A DNA stretch of 64,000 nucleotides from Hydrangea macrophylla (GCA_033977485.1 CM066995.1:47615162-47679161), one strand, 5' to 3'. Positions 1 through 12,711 are shown, counted from the first letter of the stretch. Notes: generated from the sequence alone by a model not told the origin. A program made the numbers and translations.

Positions 1-2460
1 GAGGAGGAGTTCTTAGAGGGCCCGTAATAGATAATAAGAGAGGAAAACTTTACCTTAGATATGGTAGGCGAGTACCATAGTAAGCAGTCATATCCTTTCT
101 ACTCATTCCACTCCCTTTGAGTAAATCGATACCTTCTATTCTAATGATCATTTATTCTGGAAAAAGGATCTATATATTTTGTAAAGTGGCTCTGATTACC
201 ATCAATAATTATTGTGATACACTCCTTGATAAATAATTCATTTCCTTGAATTTTTAGAAATTCCCTAGTCAACAATTCTTGAGTATGTACCTTGATCATC
301 CAATTTTTGACAAATTCTTTTGAGAACAAGTTCGATCACTAGTACTGTAAAGTCATTCTTTTTGACTTATTATTCCTTGAACAAATTCTTACAAGTTCAT
401 TTCATTTGAAATAATTTTAAATGAGTTTCTCTGTCCTTGTTCTCGCCATGAACTCAAAAACATTGTACTCTCTGTACATCTTGACCTCTTATTGTCTCTC
501 TCAGTTACTACCATATTCTTTATCAGTGGGGTTTCGTTTGGACTATTTCACTTATGAAATACCTAATTCTTATTTCATTCGTTGAAGGCCTTATGTCAGT
601 TACTTTCATTTCCTACAAATCTTGAGATACTACGATTAATTCCATAGTAAACAGTCATTCAATCCTTGTTAGATTTATATCTTATTCTTGAATGGATCAC
701 GTCATTCTACTATTGTACTTCTATCTGTGAGAATTCATATACCTTTTCGGATTCGGCTTAATTTTGGATCAATCTATTCAATCGTTTCAATCATCGTATT
801 CAAGTTACTGGGATTATGATGATAACTATAATGTGAGATGTAATAGGCTATGATTGCTTTGCATAAGGTATGATAGAAACCTTATAGACACGAACTCATA
901 CGTAGGAACAGAAGAATCTTCTCGATCTCTGCAATGGATGAATCATCTCAAACAACTGAGGACCAGTCCAGAAGGCTAAGCAACATAATACCTAAGGAGA
1001 TCAATCCCACCATTGTATTTGGAAGACTGATACAAGTCCGCTGACGGCACTAGCGCAAGTGACTATGGAAACGAGTTAATTAGACACCTCCATATCGTCC
1101 ATTCAGAATCGCTTTTTAGACCACTCAAGCCACAACCTGCTACACTACCAAGGTCAACCCTACTACAAGGAGCACATGAGATATTGACTTAACCCGAGGC
1201 GATGGAAGATGCAAGAATAGAACATACCTTCAACAGATCGAACGACCTCATAGACTGCTGACATCGACCACGTTTAATCACAACGAACGACTCGCACCGC
1301 GAGCATTAGTGAAGATGAGTACTGCATTCCACCTTCAAGCCAATGATCAGATCGCATAGGGCCTACCAAGAGAAGACACGTTTCGGGTTTACAACATCAA
1401 TGTTCCATCAACACGCTAAAGAAATGCATCTCTGACCCTGCGCACATTATAAATTAAAACCATGTAAGGCTGATCTTTCTAATTTAACTCCTTTTGAGTA
1501 AACCTACTATTTTCTACCATTGGTTGCGTTAGATCAATTATCCTTATGATGAACCTTGGGATGTCCTTTATTGTTTCACTAATTGACAGTTATTCGTTGT
1601 CCTCTCTGATTTCACTTAACAAGATTTTGGATCATTCTGATCATTGATAAATCCAATAGTGAATTCATTTGATTTCTAATGCTATAAGTCACCTCTTTGG
1701 ACTTATCACCATGAAAATCGATTCCAATAATTCATTTATAAACCAATCATTGTAAGTTATTTGGACTTATGATCTGTTAAATTAATCTTTGTAAATCGTT
1801 TGGACTGTCAACCGTTTGACCAACTTTCGCAAGTGCGTATCCCTTGACATTATTGCAAAGGATCTCTTTGTATTTGTTCACCTAAGGAACTCAAGTATAT
1901 TGCACCCCTTTGTAAATTAGTCTTCATTTCCTTTCATTTCACAAATTCTTCTTATTAGTAACCTTGACTTTTATCATTAAGGCTTCACCTAAATTATTGG
2001 CTCATGAGATAAGGAATTCTTATGTCCTACTTGGGAGGCCTTGCGCCTATAGTCATTGCATTACTATGATTGTCCTATAGTAATCTTCTAATGGTTATTC
2101 TTAGATACTCATTCTATACATTGTGATCCTACAAGTGACTGATCACGTACCTCTTCGTTTCTAACTCAGTACATAATGAATATTCATTTTGTTATGAATT
2201 CAACTCCTTACAAGTGAATTTAATCCTACTCCAATTACTAGTAACAACTTATATGCTTGGTATTAATTAATGCATAGAAAAATTGCTTAACGACTTGTGT
2301 CATCACCTACGATGCCGAAACTCCATGACAATTTCATGTCGACACGCAAAGGAACTCAATCACAATAACACGCTTAAAAGGACGTCATGAACCCTACAAG
2401 TTATAGAAGATAATTGTGAGACCAACTAGACTTCTCAACCCTCGTATCAAGAAGCTGAGA
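1..2460. other. Unassigned AT-rich retroelement relic
   Basis: No open frame of useful length and no recognisable protein motif was found in this stretch. It is AT-rich and pyrimidine-rich, with recurring short words such as cttgacttatt and attcttac. It lies immediately upstream, on the same strand, of gag zinc-knuckle scraps (2650-2768), so it is most likely the decayed leader or gag region of the chromovirus-like element that ends at 6470. This assignment rests on position only. Confidence 0.35.
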
Positions 2461-2470
2461 GGTAAGAATC

Positions 2471-2776
2471 TTGCCTGATCAAAGACGCAGAAGAAATAAA
2501 CCAGTATCACGAACAACTACTCAAATACAATCCACAATCATTGAGGAAAACTCTAGATACATCAAGAATCATCACAAGAGGCAAAGAAATGATGAAAGCA
2601 AAGTTAATCAGACTGCCGTTGAGACAAATCCAAAGCAACGTGATATCTGCGACGGCTGCGGAATATATGGACATCACTCTAAAGAATGCAAAGCACTGAA
2701 ACAGCTCACAAGTTGATAGGCGCAGTGCTTTAATTGTGGAAAGACTGGACGTGTGCGCAAAGATTGTCTGGAATGA
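2471..2776 (+). pseudogene. Ty3-type gag C-terminal fragment with zinc knuckles (broken)
   Basis: The translated fragment is basic and ends in two nucleocapsid-type zinc knuckles. The first reads CDGCGIYGHHSKECK (CX2CX4HX4C, complete) near 2650-2694. An in-frame TAG at about 2714-2716 interrupts the frame, and the same frame then continues into CFNCGKTGRVRKDC (about 2727-2768), in which the His position is Arg. There is no ATG at the 5' end of the open stretch. Paired CCHC knuckles are typical of plant chromovirus gag. It is a relic; the protease and RT that should follow are absent, with the chromodomain tail only about 360 bp downstream. Confidence 0.6.
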
Positions 2777-3039
2777 GAAACTCAAAACAAGGTTTCACCA
2801 CAAAGAAGATCCCGAAAGAGAACTTGTAGATCACCAAATCAATCCCAACATTGAACAAGACGAAAGACCGAAGGTGCCATATTCAATGTCAGAACTATGA
2901 ATTTCACTTGGCATTGTTTTAGCAAAGAAGTTTGGATGTTTGAAAGAATTTAGGAGAAGGTCTGATTAGTTAGCTAGTGGGAACCTCACAACCTTAAAAT
3001 CTGAGATATGATTAGTACCTTGTACTTTCTAAGACCTAG

Positions 3040-3136
3040 CAAACCCTCGATTTCGAGGATGAAATCCTCTGATAAGGTGGGTAGAGATGTAGCACCTGAA
3101 TTTCTCCGAAAATTCCACGTAGGATATTAGAAATTA
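3040..3136 (+). repeat. Short PPT plus LTR-start stub of a second chromovirus
   Basis: The sequence ending at 3087 (gatttcgaggatgaaatcc...aaggtgggtagaga) is the usual 3' end of a Tekay/chromovirus pol followed by a polypurine tract. It is followed directly by TGTAGCACCTG at 3088, a canonical LTR start for this group. Only about 50 bp of LTR remain before the sequence switches back to pol coding sequence. It is a junction scar of deletion or recombination between related elements. Confidence 0.5.
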
Positions 3137-3431
3137 GTGATGTTGCCACCAAGGTTGTTAGGTATTCACAATGTTTTTCACATTAGTATGTTGAAGGAGT
3201 ATCATCAGGGAACGACGCAACATGTAATCGACTTCAAGGACATTGAGGCGAATAACAACATGTTTTACACAGAGAGACCTATCAAGATTTTTGGGTCGAG
3301 AAACCAAGAAGCTGAGGAACAAGGAGATCCCATTGGTGAAAGTTCAATGGAATCATTATGATGAAAGAGACGCTTCGTGGGAAATGGAGTCAGAGATGCG
3401 AGAGAAATATCCTTTTCTATTTTGTTACTAG
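3137..3431 (+). pseudogene. Chromovirus integrase C-terminus/chromodomain remnant
   Basis: Two overlapping frames together read like the C-terminal tail of chromovirus pol. LGIHNVFHISMLKEY is the near-invariant segment before the chromodomain, followed by IDFKDIEAN. After a frameshift near 3290 comes LRNKEIPLVKVQWNHYD and SWEMESEMREKYPFLF, which is the chromodomain core. The same protein segment occurs on the minus strand at 25906-26247. It ends at a stop codon just before a polypurine stretch and the LTR at 3479. Frameshift and missing upstream domains make it non-functional. Confidence 0.75.
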
Positions 3432-4219
3432 ATAAGCTCTGATTTCAAGGACGAAATCCTTTAATAGGTGGTGGAAGATGTAACACCTGTAATTTTCTGT
3501 CATTATAATATCAGCTTTTTCTAATTTCTGTATTGGACCCACTATATTATTATATTTTTATTTTAATTACGTGACAGTATGGACGTGTTGTAGTATTACC
3601 ATATAGACTGTAGTAACCATACCGACTCGACCATAATAAGATTTAACTTAGTCCCATACCCAGACCCGGACATTAGAAATAACACTGGTTGCACGTAAAT
3701 CGAGACCGACACGTATACCGAGGAACTTATGCACATAAACCGAGAAAGTTGCACACAACCCGAGGTGGGCCCCATATGGCCGGCCACATGGCAGCCCCAT
3801 ATGCCACTTCTTACACTTGTCATCTCCTCCCATGACATTTGTCCACATAGTGGACATGTGTCTTTACATGAACTCATGCAAATGACACCTAGCCATGCCA
3901 ATCTCCTATATATCATGCACATACACACAATTGAGACATTTTTGTCTCTACAATCTGCATATAATTGAAAGGGAGAGAGAACTAGAGTTATAGCTCCATG
4001 GAAGAATAGAAGAAGAAGAAGTTCATCCTTGAAGTTTGAAGATTCAAGCTTCACTAAGCATCAACCAATATCAAGCTTAAATTTCAAGCTTTGGTGAGTA
4101 AATTGTGAGTAGTTGTGAGTAATCTAACTTAATTTAGAACACATATAATATGTAGTAATGTTTAGTAGAAGTTTGATGTTGTTGTGTTGAAGTTTTCATG
4201 ACATGCAAGACAAATCCAT

Positions 4220-4690
4220 AAATCTGAGAAATTGAAACTCTCAGCAGGACATAGTTTAGTAAAATGAATGTTTTGTGCAGTTCCGAAATCCGAATTAAGC
4301 TAAGTTTTTTATGGTAAAATCTAACTCATATATCTACAAATAACTCTTCTATAGCTCAGTCTAGAAATCACTCCTTCATGGGTGAAATGCATGTACAACG
4401 CAGTGTTATAAATCTGAGAAACTGAAACTCTCAGGAGAACATAGTTTAGTAAAATGTATGTTTTGTGCAGCTCCAAAATCCGAATTAAGCTAGGTTTTTT
4501 TGTGCTAAAAGCTAACTCATATATCTTCAAATAACCCTTTTATAGCTCAGTCTAAATACCCATCCTTCATAGGTGAAATTCACGTACAATGTAGTACTAT
4601 AAATCTGGGACAGAACAGTCTGAGATATAAGAAATGTCTTGTAAAATAAATAGTTTGAGTAGCTCAAAAATGTAATTGAAGCTAGATTTT
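4220..4690 (+). repeat. Tandem array, about 190 bp unit, 2.5 copies, inside LTR
   Basis: Units begin with aatctgagaa at 4221, aatctgagaa at 4411 and a diverged aatctggga at about 4602, giving a period of 190-191 bp. Shared blocks include cagctccaaaatccgaattaa and gctaactcatatatct-like segments. The third unit is partial. It probably arose by slippage within the LTR. Confidence 0.8.
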
Positions 4691-5413
4691 TTTATGTACA
4701 TGAGGATATTCCTATTATCTATAATGTTTTAGTTTTGAGATTGATCTACAAAGTAATTTATCATGCCCAAATAAATCATGTTAATTCAGTCAACACAGTG
4801 AAAATGTATCTTGGCAGATTGTACAACTTTTTGTATAATGTTTTGTTTATGCATGGTGTTGATTGTTGATGCTAGTTTTCCGGTACATGTGCTGTTATGA
4901 AAATCTCGTGCTATGGTAGTGCTGTCGCGTAGATGAGTATGTTAAGGGTTTCGTCTATGTGTTTATTGATATTAAATTCACGTTATAAATCCATGAGCTA
5001 CGTGCTATGCTTTCTATTGTTATGAATATAGTCTAATGACCTTTGAAAATTCATACCCAAACTATAAGTATATTGTATGGCACAATTATTGCGATGATTA
5101 ATGATCGGGAAAGTTTCCATCGTAAGTATATTGAGAGGAAAATGGAATGTCGGACGTATAGCAAAATATTAACGGTTATAAATGGATGATATTAATGAAC
5201 TAAACTACAAAACGTGCGAACGCGTAAAATAATGATAAAACCTTCGATAATAGATTTAATGCGAATAAGGGACAGTGGGCCTCGTTTCTAGTCGTGTGAC
5301 TACCGGTCAAAGTTGATTCGTGAACTTTCGTGTCGTGTTTGGATATTTCTTGCAAAATTGGTCTTTCGGTAATTCCATGGTGTCGATTGGTGAGTTATGT
5401 TTTGTTCCTTGAT

Positions 5414-5700
5414 CTGAGGATCGACATGACGTGTTCGGTCAAGTGCGGATGACCTGAGGATCGTCGTGACGTGTTCGATCAAGTGGTTGATTATCTTTCC
5501 GCACCCTTGGACTGAGGATCGGCATGACGTGTTCGGTTATGTACGGGTGACCTGAGGATCGGTATGACGTGTTCGTCCAAGTGATTATTAATTTCCCGTA
5601 CCCTTGGTCTGAGGATCGGCATGACGTGTTTGGTAACGTGCGGGACCTGAGGATCGGCATGATGTGTTCGACCAAGAGATTGTTAATGTCCCGCACACTT
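5414..5700 (+). repeat. Dimeric minisatellite in LTR (ctgaggatcg units)
   Basis: The word ctgaggatcg starts at 5414, 5454, 5512, 5552, 5609 and 5647. The spacing alternates 40/58/40/57/38 bp, so the array is three copies of a roughly 97 bp dimer. Most units continue with catgacgtgttcg. No coding function is evident. Confidence 0.8.
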
Positions 5701-7968
5701 ATGCCATTTGGGCGACAGTTTGAGTGCCAGTTGGGCGACAGTTAACTATTCATTATTGAGTGTTGTTCTTTCTTGACCAGTAAATGCGTTTGGAGTTAAG
5801 TCTTCTTTCAGTCAATGTCATTGGTCAGTTCAGTTCTGGGTTAAGTTTCAAAGGGATTGATTGGGTTTAAATAAGACATGGTTTTGAGAATGAGAAAAGA
5901 CGAACAAGGCATAGTATCGAGAATAAGAAATGATGAACGAGATATGGTTTCGAGAAATAAGAAGAGATGAAGAATAAATTACCTTAAGTGGTGGTAACCT
6001 TAAGGGGACCCTCACTTAGCTTAACCGCTAACGGCTTTTCATGCCGCTGGACCTTCCATGTCCAGCCTTTACAGGTCCAGACGGAGTCGACTGCTATCAA
6101 GATGCTGACTTTACTACTGAAGAATATGCTAGTGAAGATTACTACGAGGAAGGCTACGGTTTCGCCAGCTGAAGACTTTGGAGCTTTTCTTTTGATATAG
6201 TTCTGTTATTATTATTATGTTAGTGATGTAATAGTTTAGCTGGTCTTGTAATATGTATCTTTTGGATATCTTTTTGGCCTGTAATATACTATTGATGTAA
6301 GACTTGGATGTTTTAAATTTCTACTTCCGCTGAACTTAGTCACTTTCCCATATCGCATTATTGTTATAAGCATGTTTGGACAATCAGGTGACACTCACAA
6401 CCAGTCACGTGTCTACGAACCCATAAAGGAAATTTATTTTTCCCTATTTTTGGTACTTCGGGGCGTGACAATTTTGGAAGCTTAGGTTTTTGACATATAT
6501 GGAGTTTTCTAAGAAATTCTAGATATTGTTGAATAATATGTTTGTTTTGTCATGGAAAGCGATACATAGATTTAATTCGTATATGCTTGAAACTTCATAA
6601 TTCTAAAATATACATATTTATGATTGCCGCATGTTTTATTTGAAGAAAATTTCATATGTGGGTGTGTTTGCTATACATATTGTGTGCATGTCAACTAACC
6701 TCTTAAGCAAGTAGCCTACTCTCTCATGGCAAGATTATATGATTGTTTTGATTGGTTTAAATATCATTTAATATGATTTGTGGCATTGTAAAGGGTATTA
6801 CAGTTTCATTGTTGTGCAAAGGAGAACTGTGATGGTTTCCCTAGCCATTTATGCAATTTACTTTTTTCTAGATCTTTTTGTAAGCTTCTTCAGAGGTATA
6901 GGATCATTGTAAATTAGTATAATTAGAAGACCACAAGTCCCAGCCGCAAGATGGAGCCATGAAGCATGGAACCATGAAGATGGAGCCTTACAGTTTGGAG
7001 TCTTGAGATGGACTATGGAGATAGTGACATGAGAGAAATGGCCTTGTTTTTATTCATGCATGATTACTTATTTAATTTTGTGCAAATGACTACTTGTGCA
7101 TGTTTATGTATATATTGATATATATGCATGGGCATAAACCATTAGTTTAGTTAAATTAGTTTTTTGTAATTGATAAATGGATAATTGGATTTTCTAAATT
7201 TATCATGGCTAAATAAAATGGGTATTTTTGACACATTGATAAATATTGGATCTTTATGGGTAATGAATAAACAATGGTTTTATTTTTTCAAAAATAAAAA
7301 TTCTTATTAGTTCATTGTAAGTATAAGAGCTACTCTGTGTCACTCATTTATGAGTGATCATTCCATACGAAGGGTATTTCTTATTGATTACTAGTTATGA
7401 GCTTCTTATAAAAATCTAGTGGGAGAGGGACTTATATTTATAACTTCCACAATCTTCCATAAATGGTTCATTGTAAGGTGAGTAGAATATTCTGTGTAAC
7501 TCATTTATGGGTAATCATTCCATACGAAGGGTAGACTATTGATTACTAGTTATGAACTTCCTGTGGATAGAATCAATGAGACGTGTTAGAGGGTGACCAC
7601 TGCACTGAGGCACTACTTGAGGCGGTTGTCATTGGATTCTAGTTATTAGTGAACACTAGCTAAGCTATGGGTAAGGGAATTCACATGAAGTATTATCCAG
7701 AAACTTAGAGACCAAAAGTTCAGGAGTCATGAGTTGTTTTGTAAGAATTGCACCACACTCATGATGGGTTTCCCAATCAAGCTATGAGATTATGATCGCC
7801 ACACAGAGACTTAATTTCACAGGCTTGACATCCTGAAGACAATTAATAAGTTGGTTAAGAGAATTCCAATGTATCATATAAATTATCATGTTTGTGTTTT
7901 CTATGTTGTGATTCTGTTATGTTATTTTACATTTCTGATTCATTACATCTAGCTCACTTGCTATAACC

Positions 7969-8815
7969 ATGATTCAGAATAAGCTGATTGGAAATAACTA
8001 CATTAAATAGAAACTAGACCTTGATGAATTACTAACTGCTAATAGATCTAAATACATTCTTACCATTTCCTGTCCACCTATTCCAAGCTGTGATACCCCA
8101 ACAGATCTTACGGATCAATATTGGCAGTGGATAAAAGTTGATGGTATGGTTCGCTCTTACATACTGAACTCTTTGTCTGCTATGTTGAAGTAGCAACATC
8201 AACCTTTTTATATTGTCCGTGCTATAATATTGAACCTCGATGAGATGTTTGGGGAACTGAGACAAGCTGCAAAGGCTTAGAGCCTAAGAGCTAATCATGG
8301 ACACTAGAATGTTGGAAGGAACTTCAATAAGAGAGCATGTTGTTAAAATAGTTACTTAATTCAAAATACTAGAAGTTCTGGGTTCTAACATCAATGGTGA
8401 GACTTAAGTTGACATAATCTTGCATTTGTTGCCTTTGGCATTCACTCAATTTAAAAGGATTTTTAAAATGAGTAAAATAGATTTTTCAATAAGTGAATTG
8501 ATGAGCACTCTTGAGGGAATGAATGATATAGTCAAAGAAAAGTCAAATGGTTAGAACATTAGAATGGCTGCATCTTCTGGAACAAGCCTAAGGGCTCAAG
8601 TTTAGAGATGAAGAAGCAAGGCTCAAGGGTAGTGAGCCTATCCCAACTATTAGGAAAGAGGCAAGACTTGGAAAGAGAAAGGCTAATACTGTGCCAAAAG
8701 AAAAGTGTTTCCATTATGGTGTGAGAGGGCATTGGAAAAGGAGCTGTGTGGAATACTTGACTGCCAAAAAGAAAGGTATGATCCAATCACTAGTTTTTGA
8801 AGTAAGTTGAAAAAC
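7969..8815 (+). pseudogene. Ty1/copia gag pseudogene (copy A)
   Basis: From the ATG at 7969 the frame reads IQNKLIGNNYIK then TAG where family members have Trp, then KLDLDELLTANRSKYIL and later NLDEMFGELRQAAKA. This is the recognisable N-terminus of a copia gag (UBN2/DUF4219 type). In another frame it continues with MDTRMLEGTSIREHVVKIV and MSKIDFSISELMSTLEGM. The zinc knuckle near 8697-8760 reads CFHYGVRGHWKRSC, in which the second Cys has become Tyr. Stops at Trp and Gln positions and at least one frameshift make it non-coding. Copy B (32884-33700) shares the same defects, so they predate the duplication. Confidence 0.75.
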
Positions 8816-10019
8816 TGATACTTCAACTACTTGGGGCACTGATTCTAAATTTTCTGATTATATCTATAATTGTTGCAGGGGATTGGAGAAATAAGAACGT
8901 GTAGTGATTAGAAGGTCTTGATTGCTTTTTGGAATCTGATGCAAGAGTTGCTATTAGATTAGTAGTTTTTTATTGTAATAAAACTTATAGAGTTGTTAGA
9001 TGAATTTCAGTTTTGAATTAATGAATAATAATTATTCTTTTAATTTTGGTACTGAAATTGTTATTAAAAGTAGTTCTTTCAATGTGATCTAATAACTTGT
9101 GAAGAAAGTATGGTGTATGTTTAATCTTGTTTCTTGTATATTATCTAACGTAGTATTTAACTAACTCATGGGTATTTTACCATCTAAAAGATAGAACCTT
9201 CAACTAATTCTGTAAACCTTTGATTTTAGAGGCTAGATCATATTAATCTAAATAGGATAAATAGGGAGTGAGGGATTAGATCCTAAACTTTTTAGGTTGT
9301 TGAGACCACTGCCTATTTGTCAATCCTATTTAGAGGGTACTATGTTCATGTGACCTTTCTTTTGAAACATCACACAACCAAAGGCTTATTAGAATTAGAG
9401 CATACTCACGTATGCGGGCCAATAAACATTAGAGTTACAAAGTAGCCTTGGCTACTCTAGATACTGATATAGATTTACATATTGTACCTTCATACTCAAT
9501 CTTTTGAAGAAATTCAAAAGGTTTCGAATGAGGAGCTATTGGTAAAAGAAAATCATTGCTTTTGATTTGATCAAAATGGTATCTGTCTAATGCGTTTATT
9601 ACCTATATCAGATAAGAATGAGATTCTTTCTCAGTCGTCTACACTTAGTGCGCCTTCATGGGATGGTATAGCAAGTAGAAGGAACTATTTTCTTTTAGAT
9701 ATGACTAGGTCATGAGATGAGGTATTTAGAGTTACTATTTTCTTAAGTTTTCTTGATGGATACAAACAAATTTTAGATATGATTGGGTCATGAGATGAGG
9801 TATTTAGAGTTACTAATATTCCTTGTGTCTAGATCATGTTTCGAAAGGCTCAAAAAGGCCACAAACAAATTTTGAGAGCTGACATACACGTTGTGAAATT
9901 ACTAAATTATGATTGGAAGATCTTACAAGAATCAACTACATGAAAAGCAAAATTGACTGGCTAGGTGAAAGTGAACATGATCGATCCTCATAACAAAACA
10001 AAAAAAAGAAAAGAAAAAG
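8816..10019 (+). pseudogene. Copia protease/integrase relic (copy A)
   Basis: Scraps of copia pol can be read across frames: LDTDIDLHIVPSYS near 9460-9500, then SQSSTLSAPSWDGIASRRNY at about 9635-9700, which aligns in pattern to the integrase segment ending in RRNRTLLDMVRSM. A segment of about 76 bp (tttagatatga...gagttact) is duplicated at 9697-9746 and 9772-9813. No frame is open and no RT motif was seen. The relic ends in an A/G-rich tract near 10000. Confidence 0.5.
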
Positions 10020-10286
10020 AAAAGAAAGGGAGAATGAAATTGAATTCTCTTATTCAAAGCTACCACAAGTGGCTCAAGTTTGAACTTCTTTGATGATTAG
10101 TTTGAGAAACCCTCATACCTCAACCTTTCCATAACCATTGGCTTGAACTATGCTCGACCTGATTCCCGCTCGAGGATACTGTGGACACGCAGCCTTTGGG
10201 AGCCCACCCCCGTTTTTCAGGGTTTTGGAATTGATCCTTTTGAAATTGCTTTGAAATAGAAATTGATTTGTAAAAAGGTCTGTTGA
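10020..10286 (+). repeat. 3' untranslated fragment of a Tat-type element
   Basis: The block contains gaactatgctcgacctgatt then cccgctcgaggatac, a diverged copy of the stem motif found three times in the 3' part of the 21 kb Tat element (46391, 46504, 51768). It therefore looks like a stranded 3'-region fragment of a related element between the copia relic and the next LTR. The same block occurs in copy B at about 55980-56217. Confidence 0.5.
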
Positions 10287-12295
10287 TGTAATACCCGTAC
10301 CCGAAAAAAAGGTAGTAATGTCTATTTTGCATGCATTAATTAGTATAATTAATTGCATGTGATGATTTGGGTAAATTTTAGTTGCCCATGTGATAAGTGC
10401 TTCATAAAGGGCACAGTTGGACAAATGTGAAGTGGGACCCACGAGAGGTCCAGATTGGATAAATTGCATTTAGTTGCATTTATGTGATTAAATGGTAGAC
10501 ATGTAAATATAAATGTGTACATTATAATACATGTTGATACCATATGATTATTTAATTGATGAAATGTTAAGTGTTTTAATATTCTTTTACTGTTCATGTT
10601 TATTTATGGGACCAATTTGGATACCCTTGTGTGGGCGTAATTGGACACGTGGTATAATTAGTAGGCTAATTAGTGCTTTCATATAATATTTGAGACCCAT
10701 ACGTGCCATAGACTAGACCACTTAGATAGTGGATAGTAATATAATTAGTTTGGATGTTATAATAGAACTTTAAATATGTGGGGGTGTAAAAGAGAATAGA
10801 CCAAAGCTGGAGATTATTCTTTAGAATATTCCATTATCTCTTAAGTCAAAAAAAAAAAAAAAAAAAAAAGGAAGACACATCGTGAGGGGTGTGTGTTAGT
10901 GTGAGTCGGCGGCGGGCCGTCTATATATATATATTATATTATCATTATTATTATAATATATATATATATATAAAAGTTTAGCTAATCATAAGTTAAAAAA
11001 AAATAACAATGAGAAAGAGCACTGAAAAAACAGTGAGTGAGAGAGCTGCGAGAGAAGAAAGAAAGGGTGGGTTTCGGCCTTTCCAATGTCATAGCTTCGC
11101 CATACGTTGTCTAAATTGCGATACGAAGTCATATTTGGACTCGTGGGGGTAAGCCTAACCTTATGGTGTAATTTAATTTCAGTTTAATCGATAGGTTTTT
11201 CGTGACCCAAATGGGTTGGTAATATTTAGTTTACCAAAATTGTGTAGGGAAATATTTGGGGTTTCTAAGCTTATTTGGTAATTCGTAGAGGTGAGTGTCC
11301 TAATCCCAAAATTGGATATTTAATGTTATTTATTTATTAGTAAATGCTTAAATTGCTTAATTGTAATTAAGTAGAAAAGCATGTGATTAATCTTTATTTA
11401 ATATGTCCAAAAATGTTGAATTTGCCATGTTGACATGTTGAGTTGCTTATGTGCCTGTTTGGGTCAAAGGGTGTCAATTGATAATCACCATTATTTAGCG
11501 TGTATATAAGGGACGCCCATTCCTCAGAGAAAAGGGGGATGGTGATGAAGTCCTCAGAGAAAAGGGGACGGTGGTGACGACCACCAGCGAATTGACTACG
11601 ATCACGAGTGAATGAGAGTGATTTCGCTATATGCGACGGAAAAAGTGAGAATGGCCCAAAATCAAGGGTCCAGAACGATGGTGGTTGATTACTTGACACG
11701 CCGGCGACCATTTATTGTTGTGAATGTTTAATTGGTGTTATGAATCATTAAATACTCCAATTGCATGATTAGCACCACGTACTCACTAAGCGAAATCTTA
11801 TTCGATTTTTGTGGCTAATGACCACGCAGGTTCAGATGAATACCACAGTGAGAAATGATCGAGACTACGGGGCTGGGTCTAGCTTGCTTATATGTTTATA
11901 TGTGAGGATTTGAATAAGGTTGTAATAAATTTAAAGTTTATACTTTTAAATATGTTTAGAAATAAATGTTAAAATGAGTTTGTAATATCTATATATTTAG
12001 TTGGATTTTGATATATTTTGGAATATTTAAATAAATGAGTGTAGCAGGGGTTAAAAACGTTTTAGTTATGAAAATAGGATGAAAGGTGCTATAATGGGGG
12101 AAACTTTGCCCAAGTACCATTTGACGGTTTTAAAACTTTATTTTTTTCCTCTTTATTAATTTATTTGATAAAATGATATTTTACCCCTGGTATTTCAGTC
12201 AAAATGTAATTTTTGGAACGTGAAAAAAAAATGATTGTTTGGTCATTGGCTTTGTTACACGTGTCCTAGCCCGCGGGACGGGTTAGGGTGTGACA
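10287..12295 (+). repeat. Ty3-type LTR, copy A (2009 bp)
   Basis: The LTR starts TGTAATACCCGTACC at 10287 and ends GGTGTGACA at 12295. A PBS of the tRNA-Met type follows immediately. A TATA box (TATATAAG, 11503-11510) lies about 790 bp before the end, and a small direct repeat cctcagagaaaagggg follows it near 11522 and 11552. The U3 region contains an A-run near 10848-10869 and a (TA)n tract at 10923-10972. It is nearly identical to 56218-58221. Because both copies share the same upstream and downstream neighbours, they are duplicates of one 5' LTR rather than the two LTRs of one element. Confidence 0.85.
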
Positions 12296-12711
12296 AATTT
12301 TGGTATCAGAGCAATAGGTTAGAGTCTTTTGGGACGAGAGACGAATACGACACATAAAAAAAAATGCATGTATAATCATGACACGTAGCTATATGTAGAG
12401 ACATACATGTTTATTGCACGTGATTTAAATGTTTTTGAACATGCATAACATGTTGCATGCATTCTACATATTATAATATGTGGAGGGATGGTTGAAAGAT
12501 TCATTGTGATAAAATGGAGTATGAAAGGGAATTGTTTTTCCAAATGTTGACTTAATTGAGTTGGAAAGGGGACTTGAGAATTTAGTAAGAAAATTCGAGT
12601 TTGGGAATATTTGTAGAATTTGGGTTCAGAAATCAAGAAGTTGAGTTAGTAATCCTGAAATGATTTGACTGGTATTATATTATCATGGGTATTGACTTGA
12701 TGAAAGGTTAT
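12296..12711 (+). other. PBS and leader of the Ty3 element, copy A
   Basis: The sequence aattttggtatcagagc (12296-12312) directly after the LTR end is the standard PBS complementary to initiator tRNA-Met. The following 400 bp hold no open frame and match 58222-58637. The match stops at ggttatt (12705-12711), where the truncated minus-strand Tat element begins. Confidence 0.8.

Larger units (their letters stand above)
3479..6470 (+). repeat. LTR of a chromovirus-like element (3' LTR, about 3.0 kb)
   Basis: It starts TGTAACACCTG right after a chromodomain stop and PPT-like purines (about 3464-3478) and ends GGGGCGTGACA at 6470. These are the standard ends of Tekay/Del-type plant LTRs. A TATA-like box lies near 3905-3912 and two tandem arrays lie inside (4220-4690 and 5414-5700). 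The element's internal part lies to the left, so this is its 3' LTR. The expected 3' flank is replaced at 6472 by repeat unit A, suggesting a rearrangement at the LTR edge. Confidence 0.75.
6472..10019 (+). mobile_element. Decayed Ty1/copia internal region (repeat unit A)
   Basis: This stretch is nearly identical to 31384-34487 continued at 55538-55960. It begins in the leader of a copia element, whose LTR end and PBS survive only next to copy B at 30842. It then carries a decayed gag (from 7969) and integrase scraps. At 9600-9830 the translation resembles the copia integrase segment around ERRNRTLLDM (here ASRRNYFLLDM), followed by a small internal tandem duplication. Many stops and frameshifts are present. 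It is flanked on the left by a Ty3 LTR end at 6470 with no recognisable target duplication. Confidence 0.7.

Noticed and set aside
1..2460. Possible diverged tandem arrangement (similar words near 560-600 and 2010-2060)
   Set aside because: Only short AT-rich words match by eye; no consistent period could be established.
3596..4054. 152-codon minus-strand frame in the first LTR
   Set aside because: It lies within an LTR near the putative promoter, has no family features, and overlaps frames on the other strand.
10923..10972. (TA)n tract as an origin or regulatory site
   Set aside because: A simple AT microsatellite inside an LTR; present with length variation in copy B, no further structure.
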